In this document: piece after piece, positions 40,725 to 48,900 of the stretch
How positions within the stretch are numbered: position 1 is the stretch's first letter
How the letters are laid out: every line of letters starts with the position of its first letter
Assembly: GCA_027451405.1 (NCBI GenBank)
Contig: DAIDJM010000014.1
Location: forward strand, 16,134 to 80,133
Origin: Acetobacteraceae bacterium
GTDB lineage: Bacteria > Pseudomonadota > Alphaproteobacteria > Acetobacterales > Acetobacteraceae
Direction of reading: 5' to 3'
DNA length: 64,000 nucleotides
Translations under genes and position numbers: made by a program
Notes under the pieces: model-generated
Seen by the model: the letters and a program-made list of their open reading frames with translations, nothing else
Told to the model about the DNA's origin: nothing
Databases searched by the model: none

Positions 40725-41869
40725 CCCGTGACCTCCCGATAGACGGCGAGCGTGGCGCGCTGCATGGCCTCCGTCGTGAAGCCCGCGAGCATGGCGGCGC
40801 GGGCGCGCGCGCCTAGGACCAGGCGCGCCTCCGGGCCCAGCGCCAGCGCCCCGGCGAGCGTGTCTGCCAGCGCCGCCGGATCGCGGGGCGTCACCCGCCA
40901 CCCGGTTTCGCCTTCCATCACGGTCTCCACGGCTCCACCATGATCGGCCGCCACCACCGGCCGTCCCATCGCCTGCGCCTCGATCACCGCCCGCCCGAAC
41001 GGCTCGGGAATCAGACTGGGGCATGCTACCACATCGGCCAGCGCCAGCGCCGCCGGCATGTCGCTGCAATCCCCCGCGAGCCGCACGCGGCCGGCAAGCC
41101 CCAGCCGCTCTGCCGCGCTTTCGAGTTCGCGCCGGAACCGCCGCCGCCCCTGATCGCCGCCGACGAACACGCCGAATACCTCGCCTCGCCACGGGGACGG
41201 CAGGCGGGCGAGCGCCTCGACCAGCAGCAAGCCCCCTTTCCAGCGCGTCAGCCGCGCCGGCAGCATCACCACCGGCGCACCCGGCGGCAGACGCCATGCC
41301 TGGGCCAGCCGGTGCACCCGGTCGCCGGTGATCTGGTCGGGGTCGAAGCGCCGCGGATCGACGCCGCGATGGATGATGCGGAGCCTGTCCTGGCCGATTC
41401 CGTGCCGTTCGGCCAGCAGACCGGCCACGTAGCGGCTGATGGCGATAACCCGGTCACCGCGGGCCATCACGCTGTTGTAGAGCCGCTTGCCGGGCAGGTT
41501 TTCGCTGTAAGCGCCATGCCAGGTCGTGATGAACGGACGTCCGGTCCAGCGCGCGGCCAACCAGGCCGACCAGGCCGGCGCGCGCGAGCGGGCATGCACC
41601 AGATCGACGCGCTCGGCGCGGATCACGGCGGCGAGCCGCCTCGCATTGACGAGCAGATTGACAGGATCCTTGGTCATGAGCGGCAAGAGGAGGTGCCGGC
41701 CGCCGGCGCGCTCCACCTGCGGCACCAGGCGGCCGCCGGCGCTCGCCACGAGCGCGGTGCCGCCCGCGGCGGCGACCGCCTGCGCCATTTCGATCGTGCC
41801 CTGCTCGACCCCGCCGGTTTCCAGCGCCGGGAGCACCTGCAGAACGGTGAGGCCTAGGGGTTCCGGCAT
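40721..41869 (-). CDS. Glycosyltransferase family 4
   Basis: A 382-residue retaining GT-B transferase. The N-terminal LQVLPALETGGVEQGTIEMA glycine loop, HARSRAPAWSAWLA, RVIAISRYVAGLL, IIHRGVDPRRFDP and the C-terminal E-x7-E site in PSLIPEPFGRAVIEAQAMGRPVVA are clear. It is paired with the GT9 gene by a 4-bp overlap and probably acts on the same glycan. Confidence 0.9.
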   Translation of the reverse strand: MPEPLGLTVLQVLPALETGGVEQGTIEMAQAVAAAGGTALVASAGGRLVPQVERAGGRHLLLPLMTKDPVNLLVNARRLAAVIRAERVDLVHARSRAPAWSAWLAARWTGRPFITTWHGAYSENLPGKRLYNSVMARGDRVIAISRYVAGLLAERHGIGQDRLRIIHRGVDPRRFDPDQITGDRVHRLAQAWRLPPGAPVVMLPARLTRWKGGLLLVEALARLPSPWRGEVFGVFVGGDQGRRRFRRELESAAERLGLAGRVRLAGDCSDMPAALALADVVACPSLIPEPFGRAVIEAQAMGRPVVAADHGGAVETVMEGETGWRVTPRDPAALADTLAGALALGPEARLVLGARARAAMLAGFTTEAMQRATLAVYREVTG

Positions 41870-41944
41870 GGAAACGGGGTCTTAACCGTGTCGACGGCAG
41901 AGCGGGAGCCGCCGCGGATCGGCGTGAAGAGCAGAAAATCCTGT

Positions 41945-41979
41945 ATTTTATCGTGGTTTTTATATAACCCGGATAAAAT
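41945..41979. promoter_or_regulatory. AT-rich inverted repeat upstream of tauE-like gene
   Basis: An exact dyad: ATTTTATC (41945-41952) and GATAAAAT (41972-41979), separated by 19 bp that include TTTTTATATAA. It is a strikingly AT-rich island in the 178-bp space between the divergent GT4 and TauE-like genes. It could be an operator or promoter element for either. No known regulator motif was recognised. Confidence 0.45.
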
Positions 41980-42047
41980 GGTTGTTCCAGTCGGGTTCGC
42001 GGCCGCGTTAGAGAAGCAGAAGCGTGCTTCCCATCGGAGTGGCTGAC

Positions 42048-42818
42048 ATGACCAGCCTCGCCTTTCCGCTCTCCGGCCTTCTGGTCGGCCTCGTCGTTGG
42101 GCTCACCGGCGTCGGGGGCGGGTCGCTGATGACCCCGCTGCTGCTTGCCTTCGGCATTCACGCGCATACCGCGGTCGGGACGGACCTTCTCTATGCCGCC
42201 GCCACGAAGAGTGTCGGCACGATCGTGCATAATGCGAGCAACACCGTCGATTGGCGGATCGTCCGGCGGCTTGCCGTGGGCTCGGTCCCGGCCACGTTGA
42301 TCACGCTGTTGTTGCTCTCGCATGTCGGCGCGCAGAGCCCGGCCGTGACGCATACGATCACCCTGGTTCTGGGCATTGCGCTGCTGCTCACGGCCGCCTC
42401 GATTTTCGGCCGCCGGATGCTGATCGACTGGGTGAGCGCGCGCTTCGGGGAACCATCCGATGCCCGCGCTGCCTGGATGACGACGCTGAGCGGCGCAATC
42501 CTGGGTGTGCTGGTGTCGCTCTCCTCGGTGGGCGCCGGCGCGCTCGGCGTCACCGCGCTCATCATTCTCTATCCGCGCATCCGCCTCGCCAAGATCGTGG
42601 GCTCGGACATTGCGCATGCAGTGCCGCTCACGCTCATCGCCGGGGCGGGGCATTGGATCCTGGGCGACGTGAACTGGGCCCTGCTCGGCTCGCTGCTGAT
42701 CGGCTCCATCCCCGGTATCCTGATCGGTAGCTACCTGGCACCGCGGCTGCCCGAGAACGGGCTGCGGCCGGTGCTCGGCGCGATCCTTCTGCTGGTGGGC
42801 GGCAAGCTGGTTTTTTGA
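42048..42818 (+). CDS. TauE/SafE family sulfite exporter
   Basis: A 256-residue polytopic membrane protein with about eight helices in two related halves. The signatures GLTGVGGGSLMTPLLLAFGI (first repeat) and SLSSVGAGALGVTAL (second) are typical, along with GTDLLYAAATK. These proteins export sulfite, sulfoacetate or similar organosulfonates. The ATG at 42048 has GGAG nine bases upstream; an earlier in-frame GTG at 42024 is less likely. An alpha/beta hydrolase gene follows after 21 bp. Confidence 0.87.
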   Translation: MTSLAFPLSGLLVGLVVGLTGVGGGSLMTPLLLAFGIHAHTAVGTDLLYAAATKSVGTIVHNASNTVDWRIVRRLAVGSVPATLITLLLLSHVGAQSPAVTHTITLVLGIALLLTAASIFGRRMLIDWVSARFGEPSDARAAWMTTLSGAILGVLVSLSSVGAGALGVTALIILYPRIRLAKIVGSDIAHAVPLTLIAGAGHWILGDVNWALLGSLLIGSIPGILIGSYLAPRLPENGLRPVLGAILLLVGGKLVF

Positions 42819-42839
42819 GCCGACCCTTCTGATTCCGCC

Positions 42840-43580
42840 ATGACGCCGCAACGTCTCGACCGCGGGGACGGGATCGCGCTCGCCTATGCGCTTGGCCCGG
42901 GGTCGCGCTGTCCTTCCGTTGTGTTCTTGCCCGGCTTCATGAGCGACATGACCGGCGACAAGGCGAGCGCCGTCGCCGGCTTCTGCGCGGCCCAGGGACA
43001 CCCTTGTCTGCGGCTGGACTATTCCGGTCATGGCGCGAGCGGTGGGCGGTTCGAGGACGGCACGATCGGGCGCTGGACCGAAGACGCGCTGTTCCTCATC
43101 GACCGGCTCACCGACGGGCCGCTGGTGCTGATCGGCTCCTCCATGGGCGGATGGATCGCGCTCCGGATCGCGCTCGCCCGCCCTGGACGCATCGCGGCGC
43201 TGATCGGCATTGCCGCCGCGCCCGATTTCACGGCCACGATGCCGGAGGCGGCGCGGGCGGCGATCCTGCGGGACGGTGCGCTGCGCGTGCCGAGCCGGTA
43301 TGGCGGCGAGCAAGTCTTCACCCGCGCGCTGCTCGAGGACGGCGAGCGGCAGAGCGTCCTGCGGGCGCCAATCCCGATCGCATCGCCGGTGCGGCTGCTG
43401 CAGGGGCAACGCGACGACGACGTGCCCTGGGAGACTGCGCTGCGCCTCGCCGCGCGGCTCGATGGACCCGATGTGCGAATCACACTCATCAAGGACGGCG
43501 ATCACCGGCTCTCGCGGCCCGCCGACCTGGCACTCCTACGCGCGGTTCTTGCCGAGTTCCTCGGCGAGAATGGCGCGTAG
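42840..43580 (+). CDS. Alpha/beta hydrolase
   Basis: A 246-residue serine hydrolase. Motifs: VVFLPGFMSDMTGDKA, RLDYSGHGASGG, nucleophile elbow GSSMGGW (Ser about residue 101), acid in LQGQRDDDVPW and His in KDGDHRLSRP. The layout resembles the ABHD10 type of small acyl hydrolases. The substrate is unknown. Its 3' end overlaps the convergent epimerase-like gene by 45 bp. Confidence 0.85.
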   Translation: MTPQRLDRGDGIALAYALGPGSRCPSVVFLPGFMSDMTGDKASAVAGFCAAQGHPCLRLDYSGHGASGGRFEDGTIGRWTEDALFLIDRLTDGPLVLIGSSMGGWIALRIALARPGRIAALIGIAAAPDFTATMPEAARAAILRDGALRVPSRYGGEQVFTRALLEDGERQSVLRAPIPIASPVRLLQGQRDDDVPWETALRLAARLDGPDVRITLIKDGDHRLSRPADLALLRAVLAEFLGENGA

Positions 43581-44399
43581 CCCCTCGCGGAAGCTGGGAT
43601 AGGTCCAGGGCCGGTGCAGCGCCTGCTGGGTCGCGGCGCTCAGCACGCGGCGGTTTTCGCTCCAGAAGCTCAGCGCCATCTCGCTCATCGTGGTGCGGGC
43701 CTGCGCGAACGGCACCACCGGGGGAGGCGTCACGCCGAGCAGCCTTGCGGCCTCCTCGAGTACGGCAGCGCTTTCGGCGGGCGTGTCGTCGCTGAAATTG
43801 AGAACGCGCACCGAAGGCGGGGGATGGGCGATCGCGGCGAGCACGCCGCCGGCGATGTCGTCGCGATGGATGCGGCCGAAGAGGTGGCCAGGCTTGAGGA
43901 TGCGGCGGGCGCGGCCGGAGCGAATCTCGTCGAAGGCCGATCGGCCGGGCCCGTAGATGCCGGCGAGCCGCATCAGGTCGAGCGGGCGGCCCGCGGCGGC
44001 TTCGCGCCAGCCCTGCTCCGCGGCGAGCCGGCGGCGCGAGCGGTCGAGCCCTGGCGCAGGCTCGGTGGTTTCGCTGACGGCGGCGCCGCCGCGATCCCCG
44101 TAGACGCCCGTGGTGGAGAGATAGCCGATCCAGCGCAGCGCCGGCGCCTGTCGAACCGCCTCTCCGGCGGCGGCGAGCACCGGGTCGCCGGCCTCGCCGG
44201 GGGGCGCCGTGATCAGAAGATGGGTTGCCTCGCGCACCGCCTCGAACAAGGCGGCGAACGGCACCGGGCGGAGGCCGGCCGGCCAATCGCCGGTTTCGCG
44301 ACGGAACGTGGCCGCCACCCGCATGCCCGCCCGAAGCGCCTGTTCGGCCACGGCTTTTCCGGAATAACCGAGCCCGACGATCAGCAGTTCGTTACGCAC
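43536..44399 (-). CDS. NAD(P)-binding epimerase-like protein (YeeZ type)
   Basis: A 287-residue Rossmann-fold protein of the extended SDR superfamily. The glycine-rich motif is GLGYSGKAVAE near residue 9, then YLSTTGVYGDRGG, LDLMRLAGIYGPGRS and IHRDDIAGGVLAAI. The classical YxxxK is not evident, as in YeeZ/YbjT-like members, so catalytic activity is uncertain. It is convergent with, and overlaps, the hydrolase gene by 45 bp. Confidence 0.82.
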   Translation of the reverse strand: MRNELLIVGLGYSGKAVAEQALRAGMRVAATFRRETGDWPAGLRPVPFAALFEAVREATHLLITAPPGEAGDPVLAAAGEAVRQAPALRWIGYLSTTGVYGDRGGAAVSETTEPAPGLDRSRRRLAAEQGWREAAAGRPLDLMRLAGIYGPGRSAFDEIRSGRARRILKPGHLFGRIHRDDIAGGVLAAIAHPPPSVRVLNFSDDTPAESAAVLEEAARLLGVTPPPVVPFAQARTTMSEMALSFWSENRRVLSAATQQALHRPWTYPSFREGLRAILAEELGKNRA

Positions 44400-44441
44400 C
44401 TTCGCTCCCGCTTCTAAGCTTGTGACCCCTAGCCTACATGG

Positions 44442-45245
44442 ATGGTCATGATCCCGAGAGCGGCCGCGGCACTATGCCTCGCCTGGCTGGCGCTGACGCC
44501 GGCCCGGGGCGCCCCGGCATCCGCCGATGAAACGCTGCCCATCCCCCCGGTGCCGCCGCGCATCGTCGAGGACGCGCAATATGATCGCTGCCTCGACATG
44601 CTGCCGGATGACCCGAGCGGCGCCGACGCGGCCGCGGCGGCCTGGGAGCAGCAGGGGGGCGGCGAGCCGGCGCGGCACTGCCGGGCGCTGGCCGCGATCG
44701 CGCTCGGCAATCCGGGCGATGGGGCGGCGATGCTGGATGCGCTGGCGGCTCGCAGCCATGCGCCCGCGGAGGCGCGTGCCGAGCTGTACGGGCAGGCCAG
44801 CCAGGCCTGGACCATGGCCGGCGCCGAAGCGGCGGCCTACCGGAGCGCCGCAGCGGCGATTGCGCTCCTGCCCGAGGATCCGGATCTGCGGGTGACCCAC
44901 GCGGCGGCAGCGATCGCTGTCGGTCGGTTCACCGAAGCGGTGGGCGATCTCGACCTCGCGCTCGAGCTCGATCCGAAGCGCGCCGACGCGCTGACGCTGC
45001 GCGCTACCGCGGAACGTAACCTGGGGGCTCTCGGGCGGGCGGCCGCCGATATCGAGCGGGCCGCGTCGCTCGATCCGCAGAGTGCGGAGACGCTGCTCGA
45101 GCGCGGGATCATCCGCCAGCGCCGGGGCGACCTGGCCGGGGCACGGGACGATTGGACGCGCGCCGAGGCGCTCGACGAAGATTCGGAAACCGGCGATCTG
45201 GCCCGGCAAAATCTGGCCCTGCTGGAGGCCGGGCCGGTCCAGTAA
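44442..45245 (+). CDS. Exported TPR-repeat protein
   Basis: 267 residues. A signal peptide (AAAALCLAWLALTPARGA, cleavage about residue 24) precedes a mature protein with at least two TPR units near the C-terminus, around ALELDPKRADALTLRA and AASLDPQSAETLLERG. There are Cys residues at CLDML and HCRAL that could pair in the periplasm. Two ATGs two codons apart could start it. No enzymatic motif was seen. The DUF1223 gene follows after 39 bp. Confidence 0.75.
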   Translation: MVMIPRAAAALCLAWLALTPARGAPASADETLPIPPVPPRIVEDAQYDRCLDMLPDDPSGADAAAAAWEQQGGGEPARHCRALAAIALGNPGDGAAMLDALAARSHAPAEARAELYGQASQAWTMAGAEAAAYRSAAAAIALLPEDPDLRVTHAAAAIAVGRFTEAVGDLDLALELDPKRADALTLRATAERNLGALGRAAADIERAASLDPQSAETLLERGIIRQRRGDLAGARDDWTRAEALDEDSETGDLARQNLALLEAGPVQ

Positions 45246-45284
45246 CGCCGGTAACCGGACCGCGGGGCGGAGCGTAATCCGGCC

Positions 45285-45944
45285 ATGCGCCTGCGCGGTA
45301 TCGGTCTGCTGGTTGGATTGGCGGTGACGACGCCGGCATTCGCCGGACCGCATGTGCTGGAGCTGTTCACCTCGGAATCCTGCTCGTCCTGCCCGCCGGC
45401 GGACCGGTTGCTCGGGGAACTCGCGACAGAGCGCAGCGACGTGCTCGCGCTCGCCTTTCACGTCGATTACTGGGACCAGCTCGGCTGGCGCGACCGGTTT
45501 TCCTCGCCGGACGCGACGGCGCGGCAACGTGCCTACGCGGAGCGGCTAGGCACGGAGGTCTATACACCGGAACTGGTGATCGATGGGCAGGCGACCGCAG
45601 TAGGCTCAGACCGGCAAGCGGTGCTGACAGCGCTGCAACGGCCCGCGCCCGGCGTGGCGCTCGGGGCGACGGTTGCGGCCGGCAGGGTGGCAATCGAGGT
45701 CGGAAGCGGCCGGGGCCGAGCCGCGATCGTTCTGGTGGGATACGATCCGAGACGCGAGACCGCGGTGGGCGGCGGCGAAAATGGCGGCCGGAAGCTGGTG
45801 GAGTTCAATGTCGTGCGCAGCTTCGCGGTCGTCGGCCACTGGTCCGGGCGTCCGTTGCAGTTGCAGGCGGCCGCAGGTCCCGGCGAACGCCAGGCCGTCC
45901 TCCTCCAGAGTGCCGACGGCGCGATCCTCGCCAGCACCCGGTAG
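45285..45944 (+). CDS. DUF1223 thioredoxin-like exported protein
   Basis: 219 residues. A signal peptide (LLVGLAVTTPAFA) is followed by the family hallmark LELFTSESCSSCPPAD with a CxxC-like CSSC at a thioredoxin-fold active-site position, then HVDYWDQLGWRDRFSS and TPELVIDG. A redox role in the cell envelope is an inference; the family is uncharacterised. A family A repeat begins just after its stop. Confidence 0.85.
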   Translation: MRLRGIGLLVGLAVTTPAFAGPHVLELFTSESCSSCPPADRLLGELATERSDVLALAFHVDYWDQLGWRDRFSSPDATARQRAYAERLGTEVYTPELVIDGQATAVGSDRQAVLTALQRPAPGVALGATVAAGRVAIEVGSGRGRAAIVLVGYDPRRETAVGGGENGGRKLVEFNVVRSFAVVGHWSGRPLQLQAAAGPGERQAVLLQSADGAILASTR

Positions 45945-45947
45945 AAG

Positions 45948-46008
45948 GGTCTGGGGCCTTACGGGCCCAGCGGATGGCAGAGGCTGAGCCTTTGCCCGCC
46001 GGAGGCAC
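45948..46008 (+). repeat. Dispersed palindromic repeat, family A copy 5
   Basis: A CTGGGGCC-TTAC-GGGCCCAG hairpin (45951-45970, one mismatched pair), a middle with GGCTGAGCC and the GCCGGAGGCACG box. It starts 4 bp after the DUF1223 stop and also encodes, on the minus strand, the C-terminal residues of the adjacent glycosyltransferase. Confidence 0.75.
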
Positions 46009-47068
46009 GTATCCGCCCCAAGGCCGCCCGCGCCGGCCCGATATCGAACCGGCGGGCCCGCTCCTGGCCCGCCGCGCTCAGCGCAGCCCGCAACGCGGCG
46101 TCCTGGCCGAGACGCGTCATGGCCGCCTCGAGGGATCCCGGCACGTCCGGGTCCGCATAGAGCGCCGCTTCGCCCGCAACCTCGCGGAGTCCACCCTTGG
46201 CGCTGCAGATGAGGGCGGCGCCATTGGCCATGGCTTCGAGCGCCACGAGCCCGAACGGTTCGGCCCAGCGGCTTGGCACCACCATCACGGCGGCCCGCGC
46301 CATGGCCTCCATCACAGCGGCGCGCGGCCGGTAGCCGAGCATGCCGATGCCAGCTTGTTCCGCTTCAGGACGAAGTTTGCGCAGGAACGGGGTATCCGGC
46401 GCCTCGGGATGAAAGCGGTCGGCACCGATCATGGCGGCGCGCCAGCCCGGCAGTCCGCGGAGCACGGTCCGGGCAGCGCGCACGAATGCGTCCGCGCCTT
46501 TGTCGGACACGATGCGGCCCGCGAACAGGAAGAGCGGCTCGCGCAGCGGCGGGGGCAAAGGCGGTGGCAGCGCGGCGAGATCGATCGAATTATGGAGCAG
46601 GAGAGCGCCGCTGCCGATGCTGTCTGGCAGACCGCTCATGAAACGGGCGCGCAAATAATCGGAGACGCAGATGACCTGCGTGCGCTCGAGCAGGCGGGCC
46701 CGGTGGTCGGGACGGCGCGCGCCCCGCATCGATTGCGGATCGTTGTGGAGAAAGAGCGCCACGCTGCTGTGAGGCAGTACGGAAACGGCGCGGTGCGCGA
46801 GATCGGCGCGGTTGTGAATCTCGACCCTAGTGGGGCGGAGACGGCGCAGCGCGGCCAGGACGCCAGCATAGTAACGCGCGACGGCACCGAACGGCGGCCA
46901 GAGCGGGTTCGGGACCGGCTGATAGTGGCGCCCCGCAAAGGGTTCGGCGGCAAGCCGCTTGCCGATCACGAGATCGCCCGGATCGCCAAGCGCATGCACC
47001 ATCAGCCCGACCGCGCCCACCGCGTCGGGCGAGAAACCCTCACGCGGCGGGAGGACGGCCGCGATCAG
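45959..47068 (-). CDS. Glycosyltransferase family 4, apparent CTG start
   Basis: About 369 residues. The first in-frame conventional codon (GTG, 47020) would cut off AAVLPPREGFSPDAVGA, a typical N-terminal motif of this GT4 subgroup. Reading upstream, that motif continues to a CTG at 47068-47066 overlapping the GST stop as CTGA, so CTG initiation is proposed. Later motifs: FLHNDPQSMRGA, LLHNSIDLAALP, LFLFAGRIVSDKGADAF and the donor-site PSRWAEPFGLVALEAMANG. The last 16 or so residues are encoded by a family A repeat, so the tail is not native to the family. Confidence 0.8.
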   Translation of the reverse strand: MIAAVLPPREGFSPDAVGAVGLMVHALGDPGDLVIGKRLAAEPFAGRHYQPVPNPLWPPFGAVARYYAGVLAALRRLRPTRVEIHNRADLAHRAVSVLPHSSVALFLHNDPQSMRGARRPDHRARLLERTQVICVSDYLRARFMSGLPDSIGSGALLLHNSIDLAALPPPLPPPLREPLFLFAGRIVSDKGADAFVRAARTVLRGLPGWRAAMIGADRFHPEAPDTPFLRKLRPEAEQAGIGMLGYRPRAAVMEAMARAAVMVVPSRWAEPFGLVALEAMANGAALICSAKGGLREVAGEAALYADPDVPGSLEAAMTRLGQDAALRAALSAAGQERARRFDIGPARAALGRIRASGGQRLSLCHPLGP

Positions 47069-47721
47069 GCCGCTTCGTATTTTTCGAGCCGCCAGGCGAG
47101 GGGTTCGGCGGCGGCAAGCTCATACCAGCGTGCCACCAGCGGATGCGTGCGCACCGCATCGCAATAGGCCCGGGCGAGGGGCGAGAGCTCCGGCGCGTAG
47201 GTCAGGAAGCGGGCAGTAACGGGGGCGAACATCGCGTCCGCGGCGCCGAAATCGGCGCCAAAGAGATAGGAGCCGCCAGCCCCGTAAGCGGCGCGGGTTT
47301 CGGACCAGATGGTTTCGATCCGCGCGATGTCGGCGAGGCAATCCGGGGTCCGGCCACGGCCCGCAGCCCCCTCGCGGTCGAGCACCATCGGCATGGCCAT
47401 GCGAAGCGCCCGGAAGCCCGCGTGCATCTCGGCGGCGATCGCGCGGGCCCAGGCGCGGGCACGGCGCTCGCTGGGCCAAAGCGGCGCGAATTCCGCGCAA
47501 TACTCACAGATCGCGATGGACTCCCAGATTTGGGCGCCATCATGCTCGAGATAGGGAACGAGGCCAGCAGGCGTGGCAGCGGCAATCGCGCTCGTGGGAC
47601 CGGGCGCGATCGGGATCACCACGTCCTCGACATCGAGTTCGGCGAGCCGCACCGCGAGCCAGCCGCGCAGCGACCAGCTCGAGTAGCGCCGTGTCCCGAT
47701 CACGAGCCGGCCCTTCGCCAT
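47065..47721 (-). CDS. Glutathione S-transferase family protein
   Basis: A 218-residue protein with the GST layout. The N-terminal thioredoxin-like domain starts RLVIGTRRYSSWSLRGWLAVRLAE (conserved Tyr/Ser region and C-terminal helix), with the cis-Pro loop GLVPYLEHDG and glutathione-binding WESIAICEY. The helical C-terminal domain includes GADFGAADAMFAPV. The substrate is unknown. The ATG at 47721 starts it; upstream codons read into the sulfotransferase promoter region. Confidence 0.88.
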   Translation of the reverse strand: MAKGRLVIGTRRYSSWSLRGWLAVRLAELDVEDVVIPIAPGPTSAIAAATPAGLVPYLEHDGAQIWESIAICEYCAEFAPLWPSERRARAWARAIAAEMHAGFRALRMAMPMVLDREGAAGRGRTPDCLADIARIETIWSETRAAYGAGGSYLFGADFGAADAMFAPVTARFLTYAPELSPLARAYCDAVRTHPLVARWYELAAAEPLAWRLEKYEAA

Positions 47722-47811
47722 CGTGTTCCTCCTGCCGACGCCGTTGTTGCGAGACAGGCCGAGCCGGTCAACCGGATGGACAGGGCGCGCAGCGCAGGGC
47801 AGAGCGGCGGC

Positions 47812-48603
47812 ATGATCGCACCGCTTCGCGTGCCCTGGGCGTTGCGGCGGCTCGCACGGCCCCATGCGGCGGCGATCGAGGCCGCGCTCGGGCCGCCGCG
47901 GCCAGGCACCGTCCTGCGACGCACGGGGCGACCGTGGTTGTTTCTTTGCTTCACCAATCGCTGCGGCTCGAACTTCGTGGCACAGCTGCTGGCTTCCACT
48001 GGCGCGTGCAACGACGCGGGCGAATTCTTCAACGCAGAGACGGTGCTCGAACATGCCTCTGCACGCGGGCTGCCGACGCTGCACGCATATGTCGAGACGC
48101 TGCCGAAACTGGTGAAACGTGCCCGTGTGCTCGCGGCCAAAGCCTCGATCGATCAGCTACTGATGCTGACGGATGCCGGCATTCTCGATCAGCTGATGCC
48201 GGACGCGGCGTTCCTTCTGATCGAGCGCCAGGATCGGGTGGCTCAGGCGATCTCGCGCGTGATCGCGGCGCAGACGGGGCGCTGGACGAGCGCGCATCGC
48301 GGCACGGAAGAGTGTGGCGAACCTGCCTATGACCGATCGGCCATCGCCGCAGAGATCGATAAAATCGTGCTCGCCAATGCGGCATTCTGCAGCTTTTTCG
48401 CCGCGAACGGAATTGTGCCAATTCATAGAAGCTACGAAGACATCCTGCGCTCCCCGCAACCGATGATGGATGACATCGCACAGCGCCTGAAGCTTGGAGT
48501 TTTGCGGGCGAATCCGGCACGAGTGCGGCTAAAGCGCCAGGCGACGGACATAAACGCCGTTTGGAAGGCCCGCTTCACAGCGGATGAACCTACAATGAGC
48601 TAA
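47812..48603 (+). CDS. Stf0-like sulfotransferase
   Basis: 263 residues. The segment FLCFTNRCGSNFVAQLLASTG resembles the PAPS-binding loop of Stf0-type sulfotransferases (usually RSGST); FLLIERQDRVAQAISRVIAAQTG is the second conserved helix with the 3'-phosphate-binding Arg/Ser. It would sulfate a lipid or glycan. An alternative ATG 36 bp upstream is possible. It is divergent from the GST gene. The 3' part is less GC-rich than the surroundings. Confidence 0.72.
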   Translation: MIAPLRVPWALRRLARPHAAAIEAALGPPRPGTVLRRTGRPWLFLCFTNRCGSNFVAQLLASTGACNDAGEFFNAETVLEHASARGLPTLHAYVETLPKLVKRARVLAAKASIDQLLMLTDAGILDQLMPDAAFLLIERQDRVAQAISRVIAAQTGRWTSAHRGTEECGEPAYDRSAIAAEIDKIVLANAAFCSFFAANGIVPIHRSYEDILRSPQPMMDDIAQRLKLGVLRANPARVRLKRQATDINAVWKARFTADEPTMS

Positions 48604-48900
48604 GCGTCCGATTTGAATCCGGACAATCAACGCCAGAGCGAACAGCGACGCCTTCTTGCGAATTAGAAAATATACTGAAAACAACGCGAATCTTCTACTT
48701 ACGTTTTTTCGCGGAATGTCCCGATTCATGCTTGCCGTCACACGATCGCGAGCATAGGGTCCGCGAGCCGCTGACGGGGGAACCAATGATCAGGCGCCTC
48801 GCAACTTAAGTCGCCTCGTCGACATCGCTCGCGCTGAACAGCCTTCAGGTGAGCACTGCCGACGCTCGTGGCTTTTTGTTATTACTTCAAAAGGGAATGA
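48604..48900. other. AT-richer intergenic region upstream of GH16 gene
   Basis: 297 bp with no credible gene. It is clearly lower in GC than the window, with stretches such as AGAAAATATACTGAAAACAA and TTTTTTCGCGG. An 85-codon minus-strand frame (48529-48786) crosses it but has no recognisable content. It presumably carries the promoter of the glucanase gene, whose Shine-Dalgarno AAGGGA lies at 48891-48896. Confidence 0.5.

Noticed and set aside
48529..48786. 85-codon minus-strand frame across the sulfotransferase end and the AT-richer gap
   Set aside because: No ribosome-binding site, no recognisable motif and overlap with a coding 3' end.
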